This document shows, piece after piece, positions 1 to 9,077 of a DNA stretch of 64,000 bases (the stretch's first letter is position 1; each line of letters opens with the position of its first letter). The stretch spans positions 290,990,044-291,054,043 of the forward strand of contig CM057337.1 in assembly GCA_030015575.1 (NCBI GenBank), in the 5' to 3' direction. Source of the stretch: Agapanthus africanus. Taxonomy: Eukaryota; Streptophyta; Magnoliopsida; Asparagales; Amaryllidaceae. The notes below the pieces were generated by a model, which worked only from the letters and a program-made list of their open reading frames with translations, did not search any database and was not told the DNA's origin. Position numbers and translations under genes: made by a program.

Positions 1-234
1 CCGACCCCTCTATGCATTTTACCAAACCCTAAAGTATTCCTCTCTGAAAACCCTAGCCGCCGCAGCAGCCAGAGCAAGGAGATTGCCCCAGACAGCCGCC
101 CTTCCGCCGCAAATCTCTCTTTCTACCGCTGATCCGCCGCGCCTCTGCTTCATCACCTTCTGAAATTTTCAGAGGAGATTTGCACTTCTTTTTCCCTCTC
201 TGTCATTTTCATATTCTGGTATTTTCTCTCTGTA
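1..234 (+). other. GyA region upstream of the extra ORF
   Basis: Non-coding stretch directly before the 318-residue ORF. It is pyrimidine-rich and contains a CCCTAGCCGCCGC-type segment followed by TCTCTCT-rich sequence up to the ATG, which resembles the 5' untranslated region of a plant mRNA. I infer that the ORF may be expressed from its own transcript. No TATA box or splice site can be fixed because the window begins here. Confidence 0.4.
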
Positions 235-1191
235 ATGGTACCAACTATGCAATATGAGATGGATTTTTCCCAACTGTTAGCACACACGATCTATAGAAGT
301 TATTTTGGTGAAGAGATCCATAGGCGCGGATGGAATTTTTTACTGTTCAATCATCCGAAAGCCTTCGCGCTTCCGGATCTCGTCACCCGATTTTACGAAT
401 GCATGGAGGATGGTTGCCTCGCACAACATGGTTACATTAGGCTAATTTGGGGAGATAGGGAAATCATAATCGATAGGGACTTCATCCATGAAGTCACCTT
501 AATTCCTAGACTACCTACCCATGACCAACCCCTCAAATTCGAGGATTACCTACCCTTGATGGGTACCGACTGTTCGAGGGAGCCACGTAAGGGCATCCAG
601 GCTAGAACCCTCTTTGCGAATGTACTAACTATGTGTCGTTGGACACAAAATAACATTTTTGGTAGTTTTCCCAATACGACATTTTTCACACCATACCTCC
701 ATATCGTGCACACCTTGATGACTAGGAACCCAAGCTATGATATATGCACGATATTATTTCATTCAATCAGTGCGGGCAAAAGGGCTGCCAATTACCCATG
801 CCCTATGCTAGTTACACAACTGTGTCGCTATTTCCTCCCTGTGGAGGAGTTCGAATTTTATATGCATGGAGGGATCCCTATTAGACCTCTTCTTGAGGGC
901 ATATCCATGTCCTACACACGCTTAAATGATGCAAGGTCGCGCACTGAGCCAGCCGAGGATGTACCCACCAAGACACCCAGCTCCAGCTCGACCGCGAGTG
1001 AGGAAGAGCTTACCCCTGCAACACATGCACGTTTACTTAGAAGAGCCACTAGGGGTATAGACAGATTGATTGGGATGGTGACTAACCTGGATCACCGTGT
1101 GTCAGAAATAGAGCATGGCATGACGACCCTACTGGCGAGAGAGGAACGTTCCCGTTCACGCTCGAGGGGACGGCGAGGACATGAGCAGTGA
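235..1191 (+). CDS. Athila-type extra ORF, 'putative plant transposon protein' family
   Basis: An intact 318-residue ORF of the family usually annotated in plants as putative plant transposon protein (PF20167-like), common in gypsy elements of the Athila type. Its biochemical role is unknown. Residues about 40-230 show the family pattern: a 'RFYECMEDG' segment, a GDREIIIDRDFIHEV segment, then a helical block around 'CRWTQNNIFGSF' and 'YDICTILFHSIS', ending at 'PCPMLVTQLCRYF'. The tail is Ser/Thr-rich (about 245-265), then a probable coiled coil (about 268-303) and an Arg/Ser-rich end ending RGRRGHEQ. The first ATG (235) is used; a second Met is four codons on. It lacks RT, integrase or DDE motifs. 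A polypurine tract follows 14 bases after the stop. The open frame is striking among so many decayed neighbours. Family assignment is from memory of the pattern and should be confirmed by profile search. Confidence 0.7.
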   Translation: MVPTMQYEMDFSQLLAHTIYRSYFGEEIHRRGWNFLLFNHPKAFALPDLVTRFYECMEDGCLAQHGYIRLIWGDREIIIDRDFIHEVTLIPRLPTHDQPLKFEDYLPLMGTDCSREPRKGIQARTLFANVLTMCRWTQNNIFGSFPNTTFFTPYLHIVHTLMTRNPSYDICTILFHSISAGKRAANYPCPMLVTQLCRYFLPVEEFEFYMHGGIPIRPLLEGISMSYTRLNDARSRTEPAEDVPTKTPSSSSTASEEELTPATHARLLRRATRGIDRLIGMVTNLDHRVSEIEHGMTTLLAREERSRSRSRGRRGHEQ

Positions 1192-1204
1192 GGGCACTGC
1201 TTTT

Positions 1205-1227
1205 GATAAGTTTGGGGGTGGAGGTGG
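1205..1227 (+). other. GyA polypurine tract 1 (downstream of the ORF)
   Basis: GATAAGTTTGGGGGTGGAGG-type purine-rich run just after the ORF. It closely resembles the tract next to the LTR at 2590 (GATAAGTTTGGAGGT), so it may be a duplicated or internal polypurine tract. Confidence 0.5.
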
Positions 1228-2589
1228 TTTGTAAATGGTTATCATTGCATTGCACATTTTTTTTATTTTTGTACATATTTGTTTTTCTTTCTTTGCATAT
1301 TTAATTCCGCATTGCATCTTTATAAAAAATTAAAAAAATTTAAAAAAATGGAAATAAAAATAAAAATATATAAAAATAAAATAAAATAAAAAATTGAAAA
1401 ACTATAAAAATTGAAAAACTCAATTTTAGCTATATTTGACTTAAGTTCAACATGACGGTTGAATAGTACGGAAAAACTTGATCCTAAACTTAGTAAATTT
1501 AAAAACCCTAAAAATAACCTTTCTTAATGTTTAACTGTAGAAAATATATGTCCTTGTAGTTTATTTAGAAATAGGCAAATTTTGAGTTTAGTTCTTGGGG
1601 TAAGTCAAAATAAGGGAAGAGTATTGAATTTTTATTTGAAGTGAAAGTCTGAAAAATAATTCTGAACATTAAGTCTAAAGTCTGAAAATATATACCTTAC
1701 AACTAGCACAAACACGCACCTCGAAACTTGGAATGGTAGAGGATACCTTGAAATGCTCTTGTCTAAAATCCTTAGTATGAAGGAAAATAAAATAAAAGTA
1801 CAAGTGTGAATAAAGAAAAAAATGAACACTGGATTTTTAATTACTTAAGGCTGCATAAATAAAATATATAGCGAGGGTGCTTTATCACCTAGTGCCTTAG
1901 ACCAACTGGTTTGGGAGTCACTGCTAAGCCTTAGGTATTACAAGATGTGGAATTACGCTTAAATGCGCAAACACATTTTGTAATCGGTCGTTCAGTACCT
2001 CAAGAAGTATTAACGGTCGCATGAAGGATGTGTGAGCAATTTCATCTAAAATTTACCAACTAAAAGTTCTTTGGACGATGGACAAGAGTATGATAGCTAG
2101 AATTGAATTTCCAAGTGTAGGGGTGATACATACACACACGTAGGGGTATATGATTGGGGTTTGGATGAGAGATAGGAATGAAAGATAGGGCATATACCTT
2201 CAGTTGAGAGGATAAAAATTCCTAAGTTGAGATGGAACCTTAGAAGGAAAATTCAAAAGATGCTGAAAACTTAATAAATTTGCAAAAACATATACGATCT
2301 TAAGTTAAATGATAAGTGAGTGTGAAAAATATGGGTTGATGATTTCTAAGTTGAAGATAATAGAATTTTTTGCTAGAATACTGAATTGAAGAATGAAAGT
2401 CAACAGGCCAAATTGATCGGATTTTGTGGGTAGTATCCGCTGAAAACTCTCAGGAGACAACAGTCCTCCTACTAGGGACACCTAGAGGTTTAACGGCTTG
2501 TTGCACTAGCTCAGTGCAATCGCGATTCCCTGCGAAAGTGAGGTTAGTTTATTTGAGAATAAAATTGGGTTTGCTCGGGTCGAACAAAA
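1228..2589 (+). other. GyA non-coding region between ORF and LTR
   Basis: No convincing gene. 1320-1420 is a low-complexity A/T-rich stretch (AAAATTAAAA and AAATAAAAT runs). The rest is AT-rich with no ORF resembling a known protein. Long non-coding spacers before the 3' LTR are usual in Athila-type elements. At 2400-2560 there is less AT-rich sequence with no recognised feature. Confidence 0.5.
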
Positions 2590-2607
2590 GATAAGTTTGG
2601 AGGTATT
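2590..2607 (+). other. GyA polypurine tract 2, adjacent to the LTR
   Basis: GATAAGTTTGGAGGTATT lies directly before the TG that opens the LTR at 2608. Position and composition fit the primer for plus-strand DNA synthesis. Confidence 0.6.
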
Positions 2608-3030
2608 TGTTCATATCAGAATATTGCATTATTATATCGCCTATTCTTAAACATATTACAAATAAATAGGTGCTTTTGATCCATGCCTACAAAATAGTTG
2701 AAGGTTACAGGTTCTCAGAATAATACGGGGAAATTCATGAAAAGACGTTTCAAAAGTGAGACTACGACCAACAAAAGATGAATCCGTATGATGCCGCCTA
2801 ACAGTTCAAGGAACAAATGAAGATCAGTAAACAGTTCAATGCACAAAGCACAAGGGTAGCACATGATTCAAGACTTCAACGCGAAGCTTACGGTAAAAGT
2901 CCACATGATTCTACTCTGTTGGAAATCTGGAAGAAAGTAGAAAAGATTCTGAGGAACCAAGTGAAGAAAACAGAAGGAAAAAGCAACATGAAGCATCCCT
3001 AAAGAACTGAGTCCAAGAGCACACTATATA

Positions 3031-3078
3031 GCCACGGAACCGCGGCCAAACATGGCATTTTGTCGCGGTTCCGCGGCC
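3031..3078 (+). repeat. GC-rich inverted repeat in GyA LTR
   Basis: Two arms, GGAACCGCGGCC and GCGGTTCCGCGGCC, around an AT-rich spacer, in an AT-rich background. Each arm is itself nearly palindromic. It lies about 120 bp upstream of the TATA box. Same motif class as at 4303, 14805, 25501, 30621, 38212 and 57841. Confidence 0.75.
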
Positions 3079-3196
3079 GTACAGTGTACGTGTCGGTGCA
3101 CGTGTCGGTGGGTGTCGGTGCTTTGACCCGGCTTTCTTAGGGTAGTCTTGTAATTTCATGTATGGATCAGATGTAAAACCTAGGGTTTCTTCTATC

Positions 3197-3204
3197 TATA
3201 AATA
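3197..3204 (+). promoter_or_regulatory. TATA box of GyA LTR
   Basis: TATAAATA in the middle of the LTR, followed about 90 bp later by AATAAA. This fits a U3/R boundary near 3230. Predicted from sequence only. Confidence 0.6.
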
Positions 3205-4018
3205 GGAAAGCCGAAAGCCTAATTAGGCATCCCTCTTTTTATTTTCTAGATTAAAATTTTAATTCCATTGTAATCATTGAAGAGGTATCAATAAAGTAAG
3301 TTTTATTTTCTATCTTGCATTCTTTTGTTTATCTGAACTTAATTCGTGCAATATTTTATCTGTCTTTTATTATCTGCAATTTATATAGCCGTTTAAAATA
3401 AAAATTATAAAAATGAATTCTCTTGTTAATACCCTAATGAGTGAGAAATTCCTCACTTGTTAGGGTTAGGATTGGGAAGGTTTGAGCGAAGGAAATCTCT
3501 CTCACTCCTTTCCTTGCACCTATAATTTAATTAATACGGACTTTATGTAAATTAACTACACACCGCTCACTACGGCACCCTATTCTACAAGATAGCGGTG
3601 ATTCCCTAGTGCGACCGGTTGTTGATTTAAATAGAGGTTAGGGCTAAGAGTTAAGAAAGGATGGACAATGACCAAAAGGAAGAAACTAAGTTTCTTCCTA
3701 GTCGTGCTAATCCCCTTTGTTGACTATTACCCTAACACCTATATTCTTAACTAGGGCAAAAAAAGCAGTGACTAGAATCCTTTTTTCCAAATTAAACTAA
3801 TCCTAACCCTACCAAGAATTTAAATCAAATTAATCTCATTCTTAGATTTTAAAAAAAAAACTACCAAAAATAGGACTTAACTCGTGAGAACATAAAGTGA
3901 AAACACCTTTTCCCTGTGGACCGACCCGTACTCAACCGGCTAGCTACCAAGCGACACCGTCTTGATTGCGGTATTCTTTGAAATTAAAACGCACGTACTA
4001 AACAGAATGACAATCAAA

Positions 4019-4036
4019 TGGCGCCGTTGCCGGGGA
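4019..4036 (+). other. GyA primer-binding site
   Basis: TGGCGCCGTTGCCGGGGA, the usual PBS of Athila-like plant gypsy elements (commonly assigned to tRNA-Asp), two bases after the LTR end. It fixes the orientation as +. Confidence 0.85.
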
Positions 4037-4757
4037 AACGGCAGTTATTTTCTTTTTCTAATTTCGGGTTAATTGAAATTGAAAAAAAATATATAAAAAT
4101 TAAAAAAATTAAAAAATACATAAAAAAAATTCATCTTGTTCTTTTTTATCGGTTTTTGTGCGAATTGTGCATGAGCGGAGGATGGACAGATTCAGATCTG
4201 GAAAAAGCCCAGTGAACAAATCAAGAAACAGAGGATCTGAACAAACAGAGGAGAACCACAACAGAAAACAGAAAAGTTTTGACGGCCAGAACCAACTTAC
4301 CCACCGCGGAACTGCGGCTAAAGTAGCGGTTTGACCGCGGAACCGCGGTAAAATTGCTGACGTCGGCACTCAGATTTCTCTATAAGTATTTCTTGTCCTC
4401 TCTTCTACCAACTGAACTCCACTGAAAAATTTTCTTGCAGGGTTCTCTGCACAAAATCTTTCTCCATCTCCAATAAATCATTTTTATACAGGATTCTTTG
4501 CGCCGCAAATAAAAAGAAAATTTTTGGCAAGTGTTCTAAATTATGTGTGTTAATTGTTTTGCATATTTAAAATGGAATTTAAGGGGCTCTAACACAAATA
4601 ATGATTGGGTGGGGATTTCATTACCCTTCCTAAGACCCCAGAAATCACAAAAAGCATATGCATCACCCTCAAGTTAATTAAATAATATCTAGACTCAGCC
4701 AATTAAGGACTGTCGCGCTCATTAGGACAGAAGAAGGTTGTGGGATTCAGTCGTTTA
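4037..4757 (+). other. GyA leader, truncated
   Basis: Untranslated region after the PBS. The last 190 bp (about 4560-4757) match, in inverted orientation, the GyB leader at about 28870-29060, sharing for example CACCCTTCCTAAG-like and ATATCTAGAC blocks. It stops abruptly at about 4757, where - strand GyB protease sequence begins, so the gag of this copy is missing. Confidence 0.65.
4303..4351 (+). repeat. GC-rich repeat pair in GyA leader
   Basis: CCGCGGAACTGCGG and CCGCGGAACCGCGG separated by about 20 bp, about 267 nt after the PBS. Both copies read AA at the centre, unlike the AA/TT pairing elsewhere, but each arm is nearly self-complementary. A TATA-like CTATAAGTATT follows at about 4380. 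Confidence 0.65.
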
Positions 4758-4758
4758 T

Positions 4759-6228
4759 CTAAATCTTGATAAGAAGAAGATGTGGCGGTTCAACTTCTTT
4801 GGGTTGGGGTTGATTCATCACAACGCCCTTGTTTTCTAAGAATGCGAGTTCATCATCGAAGCTTTCATCGATATCCCGAATAATAATCTCATCGGATAGA
4901 ACGGAATGATACTCTGACTCCATAAAATGTTCACATTTAGCATTAAATGTTGACCCGGACAACTCGAAAGAAGGGTCCGTATGTGAAAAATACATATCTG
5001 GGTCAAACAACAACGTATGAAAAGAGTCTAGATCAGTATCGTGAAGTTGTTCAAATTCGCTGTTGTCGATAACCATTAATTCGACAGAACATACTCGAGC
5101 ATGAGGTTTGGAGGCTTCACTTCCCAACTTGTAAATGTTAAGTTCAATTGACCTATTCCCGAAGGATAAGGTCATCGAACCGTTTCGACAATTGATTATA
5201 GCGTTGGAAGTCGCAAGAAAAGGTCGACCCAGAATCACCGGAATTTGGTTCCGTGGGTTTGCTACAGGTTGTGTATCTAGAACAATAAAGTCCACAGGGA
5301 AGATAAATTCCCTGACTTTTATCAACACAACCTCTAACATACCCCTTCGTTTGGTGATAGATCGATCAGCCATCTGTAAAGTGCATTACGATGGTTTTAA
5401 TTCTCCGATACCCAATTGCTCATATACAGAATAAGGAAGCAAGTTAACACTAGAGCCTAAATCGAGTAAAGCACGATTGATATTTTTACCCCCAATAGAA
5501 ATAGAGATAGTAGGACAGCCAGGGTCCTTACGTTTCTTGGGTAATTGCTGTGTAAAAGCTGTGCTTACATTACTCGACATGAAAACTTTTTCGGCACATG
5601 AGTTTTTTCTCTTCCTAGTGCACAAGTTCTTAAGTATTTTTGCATAAGCTGGAACTTGTTGTATAGCATGTAGGAGAGGAATATCTACGTTAATTTGCTT
5701 AAACATTTCCACAACCTTCTCCATTTGTGCATTCGGTTTGTTGGACCTCAATCTATCTGTAAATGGAGCTTTATCAATAAGTGTTGGGTCCAACGTATGT
5801 GGAGAAGTTTGTGGGGGTGGAAAGGATGAAGTGGGTGGAGGGTTCGAGCCTTGGGGAAAATGAAGAATAGGCTCTGAAGAAGAAGGTAAACTAGACGAAA
5901 TAGGGTAAGAAGTAGAAGTGGAAGTGGAAGCCGGGGGTTCAATTTGTTCCTCAATATTAGTTACAATCTGTTCACCCACATGGTTATCCAACACTCTTCT
6001 AGATCTCAACGTGGTAAGTGCATTCACATTATACCGTGAGCACCCAGGATCAGGTAGGGGTTGAGCTGGAAGATTCCCTTTCTCTCTAGCACTCATTGCT
6101 GCAGTCAGTTGTGCAATTTGTGATTTTATCAATTTGATACTCTCACCGTGGGAGACAGTGTTTTGCACTAACGTATGGATATAAGACGTTAAAATGTCAT
6201 TCGTTCGCATGGACTGTGCAATGAACAT
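4759..6228 (-). pseudogene. GyB gag C-terminus and aspartic protease (Athila-like), truncated
   Basis: Two collinear frames (6228-5386 and 5373-4759) encode the gag-protease linker and retropepsin. The first has the Athila-type QIAQLTAAMSAREKGNLP segment, then ISIGGKNINRALLDLGSSVNLLPYSVY, where DLG is the catalytic aspartate motif (usually DLGAS). The frame is broken by one in-frame stop between the two ORFs (near 5380). The second carries FPVDFIVLD and PVILGRPFLATSNAIINC, the protease C-terminal flap region. It ends at about 4757, just before reverse transcriptase would begin, so RT, RNase H, integrase and the 3' LTR are all lost. Truncation and the stop make it inactive. Confidence 0.85.
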
Positions 6229-6809
6229 ATAGAGTGCAGAGGGTTTATCGGTACCGGCAGAAGAAGGATCGAAGTTGTTGGCCGGGTTTTGTCAAGTTGA
6301 GGTTGAAAGGGGTGCTGACTCAATTATGGTGGTTGTTGTTGCTCTGGAGGGACCCTTTGAAAGTCATTTGGGATTGGAACCGTATTTTGAGTTTGGTGTT
6401 GGTTCCAAGCAACATTAGGGTGATTCCTCCAACCTTGATTATAAGTGGAAGAAGAAGAATCGTTTCCAGGTCTTTGTTGCTGAAAAGCAGCATTAGTGTG
6501 CTCTTGACCTTGAAACGGTACATTCAAAGGACATTCTTCCGTGAAATGTGATGGGTTGGAACAGAAACCACACACGGTTTTGGGAATTATGTATTGGGTT
6601 AGGGAGGCTGAAGAAATTCTGTTTTCTATAGCGTCGAGTTTCCTTTGTATTACGGCTATTTCGGCTTTCATTGTGACGGAAACATCGAGCTGATTGATAC
6701 ATTCCCTAGACAATGGTCGACTAACACTTTACCATTGTAAAGTGTTTTGAGCAAGATCTTCTAGGTATTTCCAAGCTTCACCATCATCTTTAGACAGGAA
6801 TTGACATTG
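6229..6809 (-). pseudogene. GyB gag 3' part with zinc knuckle
   Basis: The frame at 6713-6324 holds a CCHC knuckle, CGFCSNPSHFTEEC (C-x2-C-x4-H-x4-C), followed by a Gln/Asn-rich tail. Upstream, 6809-6714 encodes the Athila-like 'EAWKYLEDLAQNT' segment, ended by an in-frame stop after QW. The sequence stops at the CATTG target site and resumes at 27836, where the same gag frame continues, showing that Co1 split one gag gene. Another stop lies at 6323. Confidence 0.85.
6805..6809. other. Target-site duplication of Co1 (left copy)
   Basis: CATTG here and at 27831-27835, immediately outside the TG...CA termini of Co1. This 5-bp duplication is diagnostic for one integration event. Confidence 0.95.
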
Positions 6810-8892
6810 TGTAAGGTTAGTCTAGCACCCTATGAAGAGTTTTGAAGCATCACATGACCCAAAGTTTAAATTTTTATAGTGCTAAACGAACATGCAAAGG
6901 AATCGATCCTAGAAAATTAGGGTTTCGAAATAAAAACGAACTAATCTAGGGTTTCGAGACTACAACCTTTGTAGCTCCCTTTCGCTGGACTCCTTGGTCT
7001 CTAGGGTGTTGAACGAAGGTCCTCTTGAAGTCCCCTTGTGTCCACGACGATCCACCACGGAGATCTCCGTCCAAGCTCGCAACTTCGTCAAACCGAAGAG
7101 AACACTCTAAACAAAATGGCTAAGCTTGTGTAGAATGATGTTGTGGTTAGCTTTCTCACTTCAAAAACCTATCTTTAAGTGGTATTTGCTCAGTAGAAAA
7201 AACTAGAGAGCAAAAGAGCAAGAGGAAGAAGATGGTGGCAATTTTTGACAAGAGGTAAAAAGATAACTCAAGTGAAGAAAAAGAAATATATCAATATATA
7301 TTTTATTCCTTCATGCTATGAACCATGGTTAAAGTGATGGAGACATTATTTAACTTTAGTTTGGAATGATAAAGAGAAGGATAACCTTAGGTTAGTGGTA
7401 GTTGAGCATGGTTAGGTCAAAGGAAGAATGTAGAAGCAAGAATGATTATCCTTTCCTTTTTCATTTTCTTTTAAATCCAAAATTAAATAATAATCCATTA
7501 TATAATCCATGGTGTGAGTCTTATATTGCCACCATTTCCATATGCTAACAACCATGATGGATGAGTGTATGTATGTGTGCATGTATGCACATCTACATGT
7601 GCATGAAACTAGCATGAAAGAAAGAAAGAAAAGCACACATGCATGCACACATCTATCATCTAAGAAAAGGTTTTAAGTGAGAAAACTAATGGTTAAATGA
7701 TAAATCAACACTTTATTTATCAATCCGGTCATATCTCATATGACCCCACCAAAAGCAGTTCACCCGATCAATGTTCGGTATCATATACGCACATTTCAAT
7801 CGAGTGCAAGCACATATCGCATACGCGCACCACAACGTTTCGCCTGGACTGGGTAACTCCTTTGTGGGACTCTAAGACTCGTCAATACGCCGGCAGAGGG
7901 TGATGATCATATCAGGTACCCTCAAGCCGCAAGCGGTCAGCTAAACGTAACGGCCACCCGGGTATTGAGCGATCAGAAGACAACAAGCGAACCTGCTACA
8001 ACTCCCGTCGAGCCATCCGGCAACACTACCGTACAGTCTGGTCTCTTCGTCAGATATGCTGCATATCGAGCCTAGGGATGGTCACGTCGACCCCAATAAC
8101 TCAATAAGTCGTGCCGGTGAATGGTCTATAACAGATCGAGAAACTACTGATAACACTTATCAGCAAATCTCAGCAGCCCTGGCCAGGGACTTGCTGTTAT
8201 AACCAGTCGGGCACAGCACAGCATCAACTCCCAATACCGGGAGAGACGAAACCCCTCCTATCGCTCATCGTCTTCGTGTGTCTCGGGACTGTACCCAACG
8301 GCCACCTGTTTGCACGACTCAGTAGAGCCGTGGTAGGGTGGCAATCAAAGTACAGTGGGAGAACACACAAGACTCCATGACGATCTCGGGTCTACAGACT
8401 AACCTGTACCAGTGTCACCTGAGAACTGCTATCCGACGATAGATATAATTCCATATAGGAGTTCTCGGTGAGTCCGTCCAGTGTACCCAGTCACCACTGA
8501 GCACCCGTATATGATCTTGATGTCAAACATCGATGAATGTGGGAACATCCATCGCCCATCGTATGGGTCTAGTATCATATACGCTAGTCTACTCTGGTAT
8601 ATCGATGCCCTGTCTCGATATACCTACGACTAGGGACGTTCTAGGATATGCTTATAGACTACAGATGTCCCACTAGTATGATCTCCATCATAATCAAAGT
8701 AGTCAAGACGATATCCTCAGGGCTTTATCAGCATGTATGAATGAATAAAAGCATGATCAAATCAACATGTCAGATAAAGAAGAACCAGATAGCATACTAT
8801 CATGTCGAGCAAGAATGCAAACTGAATATATATACATGTATAGATACATCGACTATCACATAATGGCCTCTAGGGCATACATATATCCAACA
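6810..8892 (-). repeat. Co1 3' LTR
   Basis: On the - strand it opens TGTTGGATATATG and closes CTAACCTTACA. It contains the shared U3 motifs (GATAGCATACTATC at 8788-8801; inverted repeat GGTATATCGA/TCGATATACC at 8596-8624) and a CATGCATG element at 7638-7645 within a CA/TG-rich stretch. AT-rich TATATATTGATATATTTC on the - strand near 7290 is a possible promoter. Short ORFs here repeat in the other LTR and are not genes. Confidence 0.95.
8596..8624 (-). repeat. Conserved LTR inverted repeat
   Basis: GGTATATCGA, a 9-base loop TGCCCTGTC, then TCGATATACC: a perfect 10-bp stem, about 270-296 bp from the LTR 5' end. Versions occur at 10988, 16443, 19189, 27534, 32966, 36169, 43644, 52059, 59927 and 60856, that is in all seven copia elements. 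Confidence 0.8.
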
Positions 8893-9077
8893 ATCTCCCA
8901 CTTGCACTAAGGCAGTTATTGGCGTATCTCATACCCAACATCTCAAAAAGTCGCTCATGTTGTGGCTGAGGGAGGGCCTTAGTGAGTGGATCCGCGGCGT
9001 TGTTCTTTGTATCTACTCTCTTAATCTCGATCTCGCGGCGATCTACAATCTCCCGGATCAAATGAAAGCGCCTCAGG
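8870..9077 (-). pseudogene. Co1 pol C-terminus (end of RNase H region), separated by Co2
   Basis: The 63-residue frame starting IREIVDRREIEIKRVDTKNN and including ADPLTKALP, the conserved C-terminal end of copia pol. It directly continues the frame that stops at 19490; the two are separated only by Co2 and its TCAGG duplication. The stop codon lies about 20 bases inside the LTR, so the frame reads through the PPT. Confidence 0.9.
8893..8910 (-). other. Co1 polypurine tract
   Basis: Minus strand reads TTAGTGCAAGTGGGAGAT directly before the LTR TGTTGG. The same GTGCAAGTGGGAGAT tract precedes the 3' LTR of Co2, Co5, Co6 and Co7 (Co4 has one change), so plus-strand priming is shared. Confidence 0.85.

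Larger units (their letters stand above)
2608..4016 (+). repeat. GyA LTR (gypsy, Athila-like)
   Basis: 1,409 bp, starting TGTTCATATC after a polypurine tract and ending GACAATCA two bases before a gypsy PBS. It contains a GC-rich hairpin (3031-3078), a TATA box (3197) and an AATAAA (3290). Its last 110 bp share phrases such as GCGACACCGT and TTGATTGCGGT with the GyB LTR, so the two are related families. It is flanked on the left by 3' internal sequence and on the right by PBS and leader, meaning it is shared by two internal regions. The start is less certain than the end. Confidence 0.65.

Noticed and set aside
1320..1420. Possible matrix attachment or origin in the A/T-rich stretch
   Set aside because: Low complexity only; nothing specific supports a function.
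7412..7648. 78-residue ORF repeated at 26350-26586
   Set aside because: Lies in both Co1 LTRs in a simple TG/CA-rich stretch; identity follows from LTR duplication.
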